In this document: positions 17,721 through 27,523 of the stretch, piece after piece
Position numbering within the stretch: the first letter of the stretch is position 1
Layout: every line of letters begins with the position of its first letter
Assembly (NCBI RefSeq): GCF_013364195.1
Contig: NZ_CP054918.1
Location: 5,445,001-5,509,000 of the forward strand
DNA: 64,000 nucleotides
Direction: 5' to 3'
From: Streptomyces sp. NA04227
Lineage (GTDB): Bacteria; Actinomycetota; Actinomycetes; Streptomycetales; Streptomycetaceae
Made by a program: the position numbers and the translations under genes
The notes under the pieces: generated by a model
Databases searched by the model: none
The model's input: only the letters and a program-made list of their open reading frames with translations
What the model was told of the DNA's origin: nothing

Positions 17721-18017
17721 TCAGTGGCGTCCGTGGTCGCTCTCGTCGGCGGGCGGCTCGGTGGGTCGCTCGACAGCCCGCTCGACGGATCTCTTCGGCG
17801 GGCGGCCCCGGCGCCGGATCGGCTCCACCGCCTGGGGCAGCCGCCCCGCCTCGCGCAGGGCGTGCCGGAGCAGGAACTCGATCTGGGCGTTGGTGCTGCG
17901 CAGTTCCTCGCCCGCCCAGCGGGCCAGGGCGTCGTGGACGTGCGGATCGAGCCGCAGCAGGACCTGCTTGCGCTGCTGCGGCCGCCGCTTCTCGGGCCCC
18001 TCGGCCTCCGGGCTCAC
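17721..18017 (-). CDS. Small ribbon-helix-helix-like DNA-binding protein
   Basis: 98 residues, basic. The central part RKQVLLRLDPHVHDALARWAGEELRSTNAQIEFLLRHAL fits the Arc/CopG-type fold: one strand and two helices with a polar strand for DNA contact. A charged, Arg/Pro-rich tail follows. Its start overlaps the stop of the SPFH gene by four bases (ATGA), so the two are translationally coupled; it may regulate that operon or act with the SPFH protein. Confidence 0.75.
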   Translation of the reverse strand: MSPEAEGPEKRRPQQRKQVLLRLDPHVHDALARWAGEELRSTNAQIEFLLRHALREAGRLPQAVEPIRRRGRPPKRSVERAVERPTEPPADESDHGRH

Positions 18018-19012
18018 TGGTAGAGGGTCCCCGTGTTGACGACGGGCTGGGCGGCGCGGTCACCGCAGAGCACCACCATCAGGTTCGAGACCATCGCCGC
18101 CTTGCGCTCCTCGTCCAGCTCCACGAAACCGTCCTGGCCGATCCGGGTGAGCGCGGCCTCCACCATGCCGACCGCCCCGTCCACGATCTGACGGCGGGCC
18201 GCCACCACGGCTCCGGCCTGCTGGCGCTGGAGCATCGCGGAGGCGATCTCCGGAGCGTACGCGAGGTGCGTGAAGCGCGACTCGATGATCTGTACACCCG
18301 CGGCCTCCACCCGTGCGTGGAGTTCGACGGCGAGCTTCTCGGTGATCTCCTCGGCGTTGCCGCGCAGCGAGAGCGCGTCCTCGTCGTGCGCGTCATAGGG
18401 GTACTCGATGGCGATGTGCCGTACGGCCGCCTCGGTCTGGGTGGAGACGAACTCCACGAAGTCGTCCACCTCGAAGCTGGCCTGTGCGGTGTCCTCCACC
18501 CGCCAGACGACCACGGCGGCCAGTTCGATCGGATTGCCGTAGGCGTCGTTGACCTTGAGGACGGCGGTCTCGTGGTTGCGTACCCGGGTGGAGATCACCT
18601 CGCGCGAGGTGAGCGGATTGACCCAGCGCAGCCCGTCGTGCCGGATGGTCCCGGTGTAGCGGCCGAAGAGCTGGACCACGCGGGCCTCGCCGGGCGCCAC
18701 CATGTTGAGCCCGCACATCGCGAACAGCGCCGCGACGGCGATCGCCGCACCGAGCAGGATCAGCGCCACCTTGACCCCGCCCGAGGCGAGCGCGCCGAGC
18801 ACGATCGTGCAGATGCCGAGGGTCAGCCCGAACAGGCCGAGGAGCAGGGCCAGTCCACCGCCCACGCTGTGCGCGGGCTTCTCGCGCACCCTCGGGCGCG
18901 GCATCTGCGGAGTGTCCGCGTCCGCCGCGGCGCCGCCTCGCCGGGACGGCACGGACGGCTTCGGGTGCGGGTCAGGGCTCGCTCCGGCGGTACCGGTCTC
19001 GTCCATGGGCAT
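18014..19012 (-). CDS. SPFH/Band 7 (stomatin/flotillin-like) membrane protein
   Basis: 332 residues. A polar N-terminus (about 50 residues) is followed by two hydrophobic stretches ([19 protein letters not shown] and [20 protein letters not shown]), then the SPFH domain beginning [32 protein letters not shown] with [30 protein letters not shown] and the helical region ending [22 protein letters not shown] proteins oligomerise at the membrane and scaffold other proteins; the partner here is unknown. GGGGGAG lies four bases before ATG 19012. Coupled to the small RHH-like gene. Confidence 0.88.
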   Translation of the reverse strand: MPMDETGTAGASPDPHPKPSVPSRRGGAAADADTPQMPRPRVREKPAHSVGGGLALLLGLFGLTLGICTIVLGALASGGVKVALILLGAAIAVAALFAMCGLNMVAPGEARVVQLFGRYTGTIRHDGLRWVNPLTSREVISTRVRNHETAVLKVNDAYGNPIELAAVVVWRVEDTAQASFEVDDFVEFVSTQTEAAVRHIAIEYPYDAHDEDALSLRGNAEEITEKLAVELHARVEAAGVQIIESRFTHLAYAPEIASAMLQRQQAGAVVAARRQIVDGAVGMVEAALTRIGQDGFVELDEERKAAMVSNLMVVLCGDRAAQPVVNTGTLYQ

Positions 19013-19456
19013 CTGGCTCCCCCAATTTGTTCGCTGTGCATGTGGATTGGCGCACTTCGTATGCGGCGGGCACCCGTCACGCCGGTCGCGTGCGACGGCG
19101 CACGCCCGTCGCAGGGCACGCCCGTCCGAAAGCGTCCGGTGTGGGACACGTCACGGACGTGACCCGAGTGAGGGCTCGCGGCACTGGTCAGGGCCGCAAC
19201 CACACCTTAGCTCAGATCTAGCAAACTGCTATCACTTAATTTCTGATGGCAACCTTCCGGACACTTCGCTCGTCGGAACCCATAGGGACAGGTGCTGATT
19301 GTCACGTCCGGAAAAGTCCGGACGGAGGATGTATGTCCGAGGTGCGGTGTTAGCTTTCAAAGCTGGCCGGACCGGGAAACGGACGGACGGGACGACACCG
19401 GCAAGGGCATCGGCAAGGCATCGGCGACCAGGTCGCGAAGGGAAACGGGGAAACCC
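19013..19456. promoter_or_regulatory. Divergent region before the SPFH and PBP genes
   Basis: A perfect 8-bp hairpin CGTCCGGA/TCCGGACG with loop AAAG lies at 19305-19324 on the PBP side. It is preceded by an AT-rich block (CAAACTGCTATCACTTAATT, about 19222-19241) likely to contain promoter elements. No real ORF is seen; an in-frame extension of the PBP to 19292 is open but lacks a ribosome site. Confidence 0.4.
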
Positions 19457-21712
19457 ATGGCACAAGCGGGATCCGGGCGAGCGGGGCGGAGCGGGATACG
19501 CCGCTTCCTGTCCTGGAAGAAAGTCCTCGGCACCTTCTTCGTGCTCTGCCTGATGGTGATGGGCGCCTTCGTGGTGCTGTACATGGTCGTCGACATCCCC
19601 GAGGGGAACGCCGCGGCCAAGGCGCAGAGCAACGTCTACAAGTACAGCAACGGCAAGACCTTCGCGCGTACCGGCGACGTCAACCGCGAGCTCGTCGAGC
19701 TGTCAGAGGTGCCGATAGACGTCCAGCACAGCTTTGTCGCCGCCGAGAACAAGTCCTTCTACAAGGACCAGGGCGTCGACCTCAAGGGCACCACCCGCGG
19801 TCTGTTCAACACCCTGAGCGGCAACGGCAAGCAGGGTGGCTCGACGATCACCCAGCAGTACGTCAAGAACTACTACCTGACGCAGGAACGCACCGTCAGC
19901 CGCAAGCTGAAGGAGCTGGTGATCTCGCTCAAGGTGGACCGCAAGATGTCCAAGGACGAGATACTCGCGGGCTACCTCAACACCAGCTACTACGGCCGCG
20001 GCGCGTACGGCATCCAGGCCGCCGCCCAGGCCTACTACGGCGTCGACGCCCGCGATCTGAACGTCGCCCAGGGCGCGTATCTCGCCGCCCTCCTCCAGGC
20101 CCCGAGCGCCTACGACTGGCACGCCGCCACGGACAACGGCAAGGCGCGCGTCAAGGCCCGCTGGAACTACGTCCTCAACAACATGGTCGAGGAGGACTGG
20201 CTGGACAAGGGCAAGCGCTCGGGTCTCACCTTCCCGGTGCCGAAGGACCCCAAGGGCGCGCCCGGTCTGGAAGGCCAGCGCGGCTACCTGGTGAAGGCGG
20301 CCAACGCCCAACTGGTCAGCCAGCTCCAGTCGCAGGGCGTCTCCCGCGAGGACGCCGTCGCCCTGGTCGACGCGGGTGGCTGGAACATCACCCTGAACGT
20401 CGACGAGAAGAAGCAGCAGCAGTTGGAGAAGTCGGTCAAGAAGCGGCTGACCTCCCAGCTTTCGCCGAAGACCCGGGCGGTCGACGGGGATGTGCAGGCG
20501 GGCGCGGTCTCGGTGGACCCGAAGACCGGCAAGGTCCTCGCGATGTACGGCGGCGAGGACTACCTGAAGCACTACACCAACAACGCCACCCGCATCGACT
20601 ACCAGCCCGCCTCCACCTTCAAGCCGGTCATCCTCGCCGCCGCGCTCGCCGCGGGCGCGGTCACCCAGGACGACGAGCCGATCACCGCCGACACGGTCTA
20701 CGACGGCACCAGCAAGCGGCCCGTCCAGGGCAGCGACATCCCCTTCGCGCCGGAGAACGAGGACGACGAGAGCTACGGCCCGGTCTCCGTGCAGCGCGCC
20801 ATGAACAAGTCCGTCAACTCCGTGTTCGCGCAGATGGGCGTGGACGTCGGGATGGACGAGGTGATGGAGATGGCCGAGACCCTCGGCATGCAGACCGAGG
20901 GCCAGGAGGCGGTGCCCGCCCAGACACTGGGCACCATGGGCGCGAGCCCGCTCGACATGGCCGGGGTGTACGCGACCTTCGCCAACCACGGCGAGAAGGT
21001 CAGCCCGGCGATGATCAAGGAAGCCGACCACATGGACCACCAGGTCGACTTCCCGGACCCGATCGGCGAGCAGGTCCTGGACCGCGAGGTCGCCGACTCC
21101 CTCACCTCGGTCCTCCAGGGCGTGGTCGACGACGGTACGGGCTACGCGGTGCGCAACCCGCTCCAGGAGGTGGCGGGCAAGACGGGTACCTCCGACGACA
21201 ACAAGTCGGCCTGGTTCACCGGGTACACGCCGGATCTGGTCACCTCGGTCGGCCTGTTCGGCGAGGCGGGCAAGAGCCGTACCGACGACAGCGGCAAGAA
21301 GATCCAGAAGGGGGCCCAGGTCACCCTGAGCGGAGCGGCCGGCGGCGGCCGCGTCAACGGCGGTGGCTTCCCGGCCCAGATCTGGGCCGCGTACACCTTC
21401 GACGCCATGGGCGAGCCGACCCCCTTCGACCTGGAGACCGACATGGGCGCCGGGATCGACACCCCGCCCACGGAGGAGAGCCCGCTGCCGGAGGAGACCC
21501 CCGACGACCAGGTGCCGCCCACCCAGGAGCCGGAGGAGCCTCCGACCACCGAGGAGCCCCCGCCCACCGACGAGCCGCCGACGGACTTCCCCACGGACCC
21601 GCCGACCACCGACGAGCCCACCGACCCGCCCACCATCGAGCCGCCGCCGACCGCGGACCCGACGTGGGGGATCCCGGAGGACCCGGACGGGCGGCGCGCA
21701 CGCCGGGGCTAG
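19457..21712 (+). CDS. Class A penicillin-binding protein (transglycosylase/transpeptidase)
   Basis: 751 residues. A cytoplasmic basic N-terminus and one membrane anchor (VLGTFFVLCLMVMGAFVVLYMVV) are followed by the GT51 domain with catalytic Glu in AAENKSFYKDQG and the QQYVKNYYL/RKLKELVISLK motifs. The transpeptidase domain has S386-T-F-K, S-V-N (MNKSVNSVF) and K575-T-G-T-S. It polymerises lipid II and cross-links peptidoglycan outside the membrane. The last ~90 residues are a Pro/Thr/Glu-rich wall-spanning tail. The start is ATG 19457 with GGGGAAA upstream. No PASTA domains are present. Confidence 0.95.
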   Translation: MAQAGSGRAGRSGIRRFLSWKKVLGTFFVLCLMVMGAFVVLYMVVDIPEGNAAAKAQSNVYKYSNGKTFARTGDVNRELVELSEVPIDVQHSFVAAENKSFYKDQGVDLKGTTRGLFNTLSGNGKQGGSTITQQYVKNYYLTQERTVSRKLKELVISLKVDRKMSKDEILAGYLNTSYYGRGAYGIQAAAQAYYGVDARDLNVAQGAYLAALLQAPSAYDWHAATDNGKARVKARWNYVLNNMVEEDWLDKGKRSGLTFPVPKDPKGAPGLEGQRGYLVKAANAQLVSQLQSQGVSREDAVALVDAGGWNITLNVDEKKQQQLEKSVKKRLTSQLSPKTRAVDGDVQAGAVSVDPKTGKVLAMYGGEDYLKHYTNNATRIDYQPASTFKPVILAAALAAGAVTQDDEPITADTVYDGTSKRPVQGSDIPFAPENEDDESYGPVSVQRAMNKSVNSVFAQMGVDVGMDEVMEMAETLGMQTEGQEAVPAQTLGTMGASPLDMAGVYATFANHGEKVSPAMIKEADHMDHQVDFPDPIGEQVLDREVADSLTSVLQGVVDDGTGYAVRNPLQEVAGKTGTSDDNKSAWFTGYTPDLVTSVGLFGEAGKSRTDDSGKKIQKGAQVTLSGAAGGGRVNGGGFPAQIWAAYTFDAMGEPTPFDLETDMGAGIDTPPTEESPLPEETPDDQVPPTQEPEEPPTTEEPPPTDEPPTDFPTDPPTTDEPTDPPTIEPPPTADPTWGIPEDPDGRRARRG

Positions 21713-21841
21713 CGGCCCACCTACGGGAACGGACAACGCGCGTACGGAAACGAACAACGCGCACACGGGCGCCCGAAGCCGTCAACCGGCTCCGGGCGCC
21801 TGTGTGTTGTGGCCCTCCCGCCGATGGGCGAGAGGCGGGGC

Positions 21842-23305
21842 TCAGGCCCCGTTGAACTTCGCGGCGATGCGGTCGCCGAGGTTCTTGTCGACGTTGCGCC
21901 AGTACTCGAAGGCGCGCTGGAGCACCGGGGGCGTGACGCCCTGGGCGAGGTGGCCGCTGATGTTCGAGGCCAGACGCTCGCGCGCCGGACCGTCCAGGAC
22001 CTCGCGGACCATCGTGCCCGGCTGCCCCCAGTCGTCGTCCTCGCGGTGCAGCGAGTACGCCTCGCGCACGATCTCGCCCGCCTCGGTGTGCCAGCTCGCG
22101 GGCCGGTACCGCTCGGAGTCGGCGGCCGGGCCACCGGCGGAGTTCGGTGCGTACGGGGCGCTGACATTGGCGGGTTCGTAGCGCATGGGGCCGTCCTTGG
22201 CGTACGAACGGACCTCGACGCGCGGGCGGTTGGGCGGGAGCTGGGTGTAGTTCGGGCCGATCCGGTACCGGTGGGTGTCCGGGTAGGAGAAGAGGCGGCC
22301 GAGCAGCATCTTGTCGGGGGAGGGGCCGATGCCGGGCACCAGGTTCGAGGGCTCGAAGGCGGCCTGCTCGATGTGGACGAAGTGGTCCTCGGGGTTCTTG
22401 TCGAGGGTCATCCGGCCGACCTCGATCAGCGGGTAGTCGCCGTGCGGCCACACCTTGGTGAGGTCGAAGGGGTTGAACCGGTAGTCGGCCGCGTCCTCGA
22501 AGGGCATGATCTGCACCTTCAGCGTCCAACTCGGCGCGTTCCGGGCCTCGATGGCCTCGTACAGGTCGCGGCGGTGCTTGTCGGCGTCGGAGCCCGCGAG
22601 TTCGTCGGCCTCCTCCTGGGTGAGGAAGGCGATGCCCTGGTCGGTCTTGAAGTGGTACTTGACCCAGAACTTCTCGCCGCCGCCGTTGATCCACATATAG
22701 GTGTGGGAGCTGTAGCCGTTCATGTGCCGGTAGGTCTTCGGGATGCCGCGGTCGCCCATCAGCCAGGTCACCTGGTGCGCGGACTCGGGGGACAGGGTCC
22801 AGAAGTCCCACTGCATGTCGTTGCTGCGCAGGCCCGTGCGCGGGTGGCGCTTCTGGGAGCGGATGAAGTCCTGGAATTTGATCGTGTCCCGGACGAAGAA
22901 GACCGGGGTGTTGTTGCCGACCAGGTCGTAGTTGCCCTGCTGGGTGTAGAACTTCAGCGCGAAGCCGCGCGGGTCGCGCCAGGTGTCGGGGGAGCCCATC
23001 TCGCCCGCGACGGTGGAGAAGCGGGCGAGCATGTCGGTGGTGCGGCCGGGCTGGAAGACGTCGGCCTTGGTGAACTGACTGACGTCGTTGGTGACCGTGA
23101 AGTGCCCGTAGGCGCCGCTGCCCTTGGCGTGCACCACCCGTTCGGGCACCCGCTCGCGGTTGAACTGGGCCATCTTCTCGATGGTGTAGTGATCCTGAAG
23201 GAGGATCGGACCGTCTGGGCCGATCGTCAGCGAGTGCTCGTCGCTCTCCACCGGGATGCCTGCGTTGGTGGTGGTGAAGGGAACCTTGCGGGCTGCCGAG
23301 GTCAC
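21842..23305 (-). CDS. katA: Monofunctional haem catalase
   Basis: 487 residues, the usual small-subunit (clade 3-like) length. Conserved elements: [20 protein letters not shown] with the active-site His, the [26 protein letters not shown] block, [10 protein letters not shown] with the active-site Asn, and the proximal haem ligand region [14 protein letters not shown]. It converts H2O2 to water and oxygen in the cytoplasm. In other Streptomyces the main catalase gene is paired with a Fur-family regulator (CatR); none is visible beside this one. Confidence 0.96.
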   Translation of the reverse strand: MTSAARKVPFTTTNAGIPVESDEHSLTIGPDGPILLQDHYTIEKMAQFNRERVPERVVHAKGSGAYGHFTVTNDVSQFTKADVFQPGRTTDMLARFSTVAGEMGSPDTWRDPRGFALKFYTQQGNYDLVGNNTPVFFVRDTIKFQDFIRSQKRHPRTGLRSNDMQWDFWTLSPESAHQVTWLMGDRGIPKTYRHMNGYSSHTYMWINGGGEKFWVKYHFKTDQGIAFLTQEEADELAGSDADKHRRDLYEAIEARNAPSWTLKVQIMPFEDAADYRFNPFDLTKVWPHGDYPLIEVGRMTLDKNPEDHFVHIEQAAFEPSNLVPGIGPSPDKMLLGRLFSYPDTHRYRIGPNYTQLPPNRPRVEVRSYAKDGPMRYEPANVSAPYAPNSAGGPAADSERYRPASWHTEAGEIVREAYSLHREDDDWGQPGTMVREVLDGPARERLASNISGHLAQGVTPPVLQRAFEYWRNVDKNLGDRIAAKFNGA

Positions 23306-23422
23306 GAGCGTCCTCCCAGGGGGATCGGGTGCGCGAGGGTGTCGGGTGGCTTCGTCTCGACAGCAGTCAACGCCCGGGGCGGGAGGTCGGCAACATTTGC
23401 CCGACTTATTGATTACGCCTTG

Positions 23423-23545
23423 TTACGGGGCGCTTGGTCGTGCTAGTGGGAATTGCGCACCGTGGTCATCAGTACGCGTACGCCCGTACACGTACGCCGT
23501 TGGCTCTCCGCTCCACTTACTCTTGGACTCTTGGTAAGTGGTCAT
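23423..23545 (-). CDS. Possible 40-residue peptide upstream of katA
   Basis: The ORF starts ATG 23545 with AAGGA eight bases upstream and ends TAA at 23423, giving MTTYQESKSKWSGEPTAYVY... The peptide is hydrophilic. Codons are less GC-biased than those of neighbours (ACT, CAA, AGT, CCA), which speaks either for a foreign or short regulatory ORF or against coding. It is co-directional with katA, 117 bp upstream. I recognise no family. Confidence 0.3.
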   Translation of the reverse strand: MTTYQESKSKWSGEPTAYVYGRTRTDDHGAQFPLARPSAP

Positions 23546-23685
23546 GGCCTCGGTCCTTGGTTGCGGTCCGCCCGGCTCCCTGGGGTGCCGGAGGGTGCGG
23601 ACGGGTGACGGCGGACCCGGTCGGCACACGGTGTGGCGCGCCCCACGGCCGATCCGCACAGCACACCGGATCGATCAGAACAAAA

Positions 23686-23722
23686 CGAGGGCAGCCGCGG
23701 CCGAGTGCCGCGGCTGCCCTCG
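23686..23722 (-). terminator. Rho-independent terminator of the phosphatase gene
   Basis: Perfect 15-bp stem CGAGGGCAGCCGCGG / CCGCGGCTGCCCTCG with a 7-nt loop. On the minus strand it is followed by GTTTTGTTC. It lies 38 bp after the stop of the SpoIIE-type gene. Confidence 0.85.
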
Positions 23723-23759
23723 TGGGCGGCGTCAGTGGGAGGCGCCGGTGGGCGGGGCC

Positions 23760-25757
23760 TCAGGCCCGCCGCGGCACCTCGAACCACACCACTTTGCCGG
23801 TGCTGAGCCGGGTCGCGCCCCAGCGCCGGGCCAGCTTGTTGACCAGGTACAGGCCGCGGCCGCCCTCGTCGGTGGCCCGGGCCTGGCGCAGCCGCGGGAG
23901 TTGGGGCACGTCGTCGCCGACCTCACAGCGCAGCACGTCCGTACGCAGCAACCGCAGCGTGATCGGACGCGTCGCGTACCGGACCGCGTTGGTGACGACC
24001 TCGCTGACCAGCAACTCCACCGAGTCGCTCAGGTCCTCCAGATCCCAGCGGGCCAGCGCGCTGCGTGCCAGACGGCGGGCCCGGCTCGGAGTGGCGTCCT
24101 CCGGTTCCAGGAACCAGTACGCGACGTCACTGGGCGCGATGCCGTCGAAGCGGGCGGCGAGCAGCGCGATGTCGTCGTCCCGGTCGCCCGGGCCGAGCAT
24201 GTCGAGCACCTCGTCGCACAGCGCCTCCAGCGGCGGCGGGTGGTCCGGTCCGGTCAACTGCGCGGTGGCGGCGAGGCGTTCGCGCAGTTGCTCTATGCCG
24301 GTCCATACGTCGCGCAGCCGGGACTCGACCAGGCCGTCGGTGTACAGGAGCAGGGTGGCCCCGGCCGGCGCGTCCAGCTCCACCGCCTCGAAGTCCACGC
24401 CGCCGACACCGATCGGGGCGCCCGGCGGCACCCGAAGCACCTCCGCGCGCCCGCCGAGGTGCAGCAGAACGGGCGGCGGGTGGCCCGCGTTGGCGATCGT
24501 GATGCGGTGCGAGACCGGGTCGTAGACCGCGTAGAGGCAGGTGGCCATGCGGTCGGTACCGAGCCGCTGGGCCTGTTCGTCGAGGTGGTGCAGGACCTCC
24601 TGCGGCGGCAGGTCGAGACCGGCGAGGGTCTGCGCCGTGGTCCGCAGCTGGCCCATGATCGCGGCGGAGGTCATGGAGTGGCCCATGACGTCGCCGACGA
24701 CCAGGGCGACCCTGCTGCCCGGCAGCGGGATCGCGTCGTACCAGTCGCCGCCGACCCGGGCCGTCTCGGCGGCCGGGAGATAGCGCGAGGCGAGCCGTAC
24801 GCCCATGGCGCGCGGCAGCGTCTCGGGGAGCATGGTGCGCTGCAACTCGTCGGCGATATAGGCCTCACGGCCGTACAGCACGGCCTTGTCGATGCCGAGC
24901 GCGCTGTGCGTGGCGAGCTGCGCCGCCACCAGCAGATCGTCCGGTTCGAAGGCCGGACGGTCGGGCCTGCGCAGGAAGATGGCCGCGCCGATCACCCGGC
25001 GGCGGCCCCGCAGCGGCGCGAGCACGGCGTGCTTGCCGTCCGGCACGGCCAGCCCGTCGCCGAGCAGTTCGGGCAGCGCGGCCCGGGCGGTCGCGGCGTC
25101 GGCGAACACCGGCCGGACCCCGCGCAGTACCTCGGCCAGCGCACCGCCGGGCTGCACCTCGCACAGCTCGGCGGTCGCGGACAGGTCCGGCTGCACCTGG
25201 AGCGGCGGCATCGGGGTGCCCTCGGTGTCCTGGTCCTCGGGGATTCGGTCGGTACGGCGCAGCCGCAGTACCACCGGACCCGCCGGGCGCTCGTCGCCGA
25301 CCGGCAGCGGGTCGCGCAGATAGACCAGGATCGCGTCGGAGAAGGTGGGCACCGTCGCCCGGCACAGCCCCATCACGATCTCGTCCAGGTCGATACCGCG
25401 TGCGATCCGCCGGGTCGCCGCGCCCACGAAGCGCAGCCGGTCCCCGTCGCGCCGCATCGCGGCACCGGCCTGCCGCGGGGCCGGGGCGCCCGCCGGACCT
25501 GGCACCCGGCTCAGGCTCTCGCTGCCCGCTTGCATCTCCACACCCTCCGGTGTCGGTCGCGGGCGGGGCGCATCTGGCTCGGCCGTCGACGATTGCGAAT
25601 GCTCATCACTGCCGGTGCCCGCGCCGGGCGGGGCCGCAGGGTCGCCGGACCTGCCCTGTGCCGGGGTACGCAGCAGCGCCCCGCGCGGGTCCGCGGGGGC
25701 CTTGGGCCGGGCAGCGTTCGGCTGCCGGGCCTCGTGGGAGGTGGGGTGCTCCGTCAC
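23760..25757 (-). CDS. PP2C-type (SpoIIE/RsbU-like) serine phosphatase with GAF-like and HATPase domains
   Basis: 665 residues. A low-complexity N-terminus (about 1-100) leads to a GAF/PAS-like sensor (about 105-300, FVGAATRRIARGIDLDEIVMGLCRATVPTF onward). Next is the SpoIIE phosphatase domain (about 325-520) with VGGDWYDAIPLPGSRVALVVGDVMGHS, ATCLYAVYDP and NAGHPPPVL metal-binding motifs, and TLLLYTDGLVE. The C-terminal HATPase_c anti-sigma-like domain (about 550-660) has LLVSEVVTNAVRYA and DEGGRGLYLVNKLARRWG. Such proteins combine kinase and phosphatase arms of partner-switching control of anti-sigma antagonists. The gene stands alone and the signal is unknown. Confidence 0.92.
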   Translation of the reverse strand: MTEHPTSHEARQPNAARPKAPADPRGALLRTPAQGRSGDPAAPPGAGTGSDEHSQSSTAEPDAPRPRPTPEGVEMQAGSESLSRVPGPAGAPAPRQAGAAMRRDGDRLRFVGAATRRIARGIDLDEIVMGLCRATVPTFSDAILVYLRDPLPVGDERPAGPVVLRLRRTDRIPEDQDTEGTPMPPLQVQPDLSATAELCEVQPGGALAEVLRGVRPVFADAATARAALPELLGDGLAVPDGKHAVLAPLRGRRRVIGAAIFLRRPDRPAFEPDDLLVAAQLATHSALGIDKAVLYGREAYIADELQRTMLPETLPRAMGVRLASRYLPAAETARVGGDWYDAIPLPGSRVALVVGDVMGHSMTSAAIMGQLRTTAQTLAGLDLPPQEVLHHLDEQAQRLGTDRMATCLYAVYDPVSHRITIANAGHPPPVLLHLGGRAEVLRVPPGAPIGVGGVDFEAVELDAPAGATLLLYTDGLVESRLRDVWTGIEQLRERLAATAQLTGPDHPPPLEALCDEVLDMLGPGDRDDDIALLAARFDGIAPSDVAYWFLEPEDATPSRARRLARSALARWDLEDLSDSVELLVSEVVTNAVRYATRPITLRLLRTDVLRCEVGDDVPQLPRLRQARATDEGGRGLYLVNKLARRWGATRLSTGKVVWFEVPRRA

Positions 25758-25816
25758 GCGTGTCGAATCCGTCCGTCCGGGGCTGCGCGTCGTGCGCGCA
25801 CTGCGTGCTCGTGCGC

Positions 25817-26491
25817 CTAGGCGCGTCGGCAGTTCAGGAAGAGCTGGTGCTCGGGGTGTGCATCCGTACTCGCCGGGGCGTACGCGAACGACTCCTCACC
25901 CGCGATCTCGAAGCCCGCCTCGCGCACCACCCGGCGCAATTCGTCCCGCAGAAATCCCGATACCCGGATTGAGTGCCCCAGGAACGGAATTTCCGCGTCG
26001 TCCAGGTCTGCCTCCACCATGGACAGCGTGAACAGGCCACCCGGTCTGAGCAAACGGTGCAACTGCCGCAGTGCGTAAGGGATTTCCGCACGGGGAAGCA
26101 TCAGCAGCGTGAAGAAGCAGGCTATACCGTCGAACTCGCCGAGTCCCTCCGGGCCCGCCACCCGCAGTGCGGCCAGATCGAGCTGGTGGAACTCGCCCTC
26201 GGGGACATGCGCACGGGCCAGGCTCAGCATGCCCGCGGACAGGTCTATCCCGGTCACCTTGTGGCCCGCGTCGGCGAGCGCCCGCGCGGTCGGCAGGCCG
26301 GTGCCACAGCCCACGTCCAGGACCCGGGAGCCGGGCGGCAGCGAGGCGGCCAGCCAGGCGCCCGCGGCGAGCTGGCCCTCCTTGTGCGGGAAGGCCACGT
26401 CGTACCGCGCACCGATGGCGTCGAAGGCCTCGGCCTGACCCGTACGGTCGACGGCGGTGTCCCCGCCGTATCCCTCGTAGGCCTCGCTCAC
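25817..26491 (-). CDS. Class I SAM-dependent methyltransferase
   Basis: 224 residues. Motif I is RVLDVGCGTGLPTARALADAG; the acidic residue after strand 2 is in KVTGIDLSAGMLSLAR; post-motif LDLAAL and LRPGGLFTLSMVE follow. This is the UbiE/Methyltransf_25-like fold, acting on an unknown small molecule. The start is a GTG at 26491. It lies between the phosphatase and the DUF402 gene, all on the minus strand. Confidence 0.88.
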   Translation of the reverse strand: MSEAYEGYGGDTAVDRTGQAEAFDAIGARYDVAFPHKEGQLAAGAWLAASLPPGSRVLDVGCGTGLPTARALADAGHKVTGIDLSAGMLSLARAHVPEGEFHQLDLAALRVAGPEGLGEFDGIACFFTLLMLPRAEIPYALRQLHRLLRPGGLFTLSMVEADLDDAEIPFLGHSIRVSGFLRDELRRVVREAGFEIAGEESFAYAPASTDAHPEHQLFLNCRRA

Positions 26492-26610
26492 GTCCTGCCG
26501 CCCCTCGATGACTGATTGTCAGGCTCCGCGCCAGCCGGAGGAGTTGTGGCAGCGCGACCTTGCGGAGGACGATCCTACGTTTGAACCATGGGGGCGCATC
26601 AAGGGTCTCA

Positions 26611-27339
26611 TCAGGACACATGCGCGGGCGTACGGTCCCAGTTGTCCGGCAGGGAGGGGATCGTCCACGCGGGATCCGGCCGCCAGTTCGGCCAATCCTC
26701 GTCGAACGGCGGGCCCCACTCACCGATCCGCGCCACCGCGCGCCACCCCGCCTCACGGACCCGCAGCGCCTGCGCGGCGTTCATCAGACCGGCCCGCTGG
26801 GCCTCGGCGAACTCGTCCTCGTCGCGCCAGTGCCAACTGCGGTCCGGAGATACGGAGATGTCGAGGAAGTGGTCCTCCGAGTCCACCCCGCCCGGCCAGC
26901 GCACGAGCGGCTCCTCCAGGTTCACGTACCAGTTCTTGAACCGCCAGCCCTGCTCCCAGAACAGCCATACGGACCACGGTTCGCCCGGCCGTGCGAGCTT
27001 CAGCACTCCGGTGCCGAACCAGCGGTCACGGGCGACCGTACGCGGCTTGGTGTACCGGCTCCGCAGCGGTTCCGCGTGCACCGCCGTGCCGTCCGCCATC
27101 AGCGGCTTGACGCACTCGGTGCCGGGGGCCAGCCAGACGGCGAGCAGTTCCGCGGTGTCCTGGACGACGGTCACTGGGCGGCAGATGTGGATGTGCGCGC
27201 CCGCGTTCTCGCGGTAGCGCCACAGGATTCGGTCGCCGCTCGCCCAGCGCGCGACCTCACCGGTACGCACCCGACGGGGTCTTCCGGAGGTGCCGTCCGT
27301 ACCGTCCGCGCTGTTCGCTCTGCTGTCCTCGGCCGTCAT
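26611..27339 (-). CDS. DUF402/FomD-like protein
   Basis: 242 residues. The DUF402 fold is indicated by WRYRENAGAHIHICRPVTVVQDT, the FENWYVNLEEP-like FKNWYVNLEEPLVRW and GVDSEDHFLDISVSPD, followed by a C-terminal helix (EDEFAEAQRAGLMNAAQA). FomD of fosfomycin biosynthesis and related DUF402 proteins hydrolyse nucleotide-phosphonate or nucleoside diphosphate esters using divalent metals; the substrate here is unknown. The start ATG at 27339 is six bases after TAAACT on the minus strand, so the mRNA is probably leaderless. Confidence 0.85.
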   Translation of the reverse strand: MTAEDSRANSADGTDGTSGRPRRVRTGEVARWASGDRILWRYRENAGAHIHICRPVTVVQDTAELLAVWLAPGTECVKPLMADGTAVHAEPLRSRYTKPRTVARDRWFGTGVLKLARPGEPWSVWLFWEQGWRFKNWYVNLEEPLVRWPGGVDSEDHFLDISVSPDRSWHWRDEDEFAEAQRAGLMNAAQALRVREAGWRAVARIGEWGPPFDEDWPNWRPDPAWTIPSLPDNWDRTPAHVS

Positions 27340-27523
27340 GAGCAGAGTTTAGGAGCCGCCCTCGTGGCCCGCTGCGGTACGCGTCACCAGCCCTCGCCGG
27401 GGGCTCAACGACCGATCGTTTTCAGCCAGTTGTCGGCGAGGGGCGGGCGAGCGTGGGTGAATGTGGTCACAACGGGCCTCGGGCGGGGCCCGTGAGGCGG
27501 GGCCCGCGCCCTGGGGCTGTGCC

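Larger units (their letters stand above)
23306..23759. promoter_or_regulatory. Upstream region of katA
   Basis: Contains an AT-rich segment at 23390-23425 (ACATTTGCCCGACTTATTGATTACGCC), which is the likely katA promoter area; a possible 40-residue ORF; a hairpin CCACTTAC/GTAAGTGG (23513-23520, 23534-23541); and the phosphatase terminator at 23686-23722. Confidence 0.45.

Noticed and set aside
19703..21766. 687-codon frame on the minus strand opposite the class A PBP
   Set aside because: A shadow of the PBP coding strand; composition is typical of antisense GC-rich frames.
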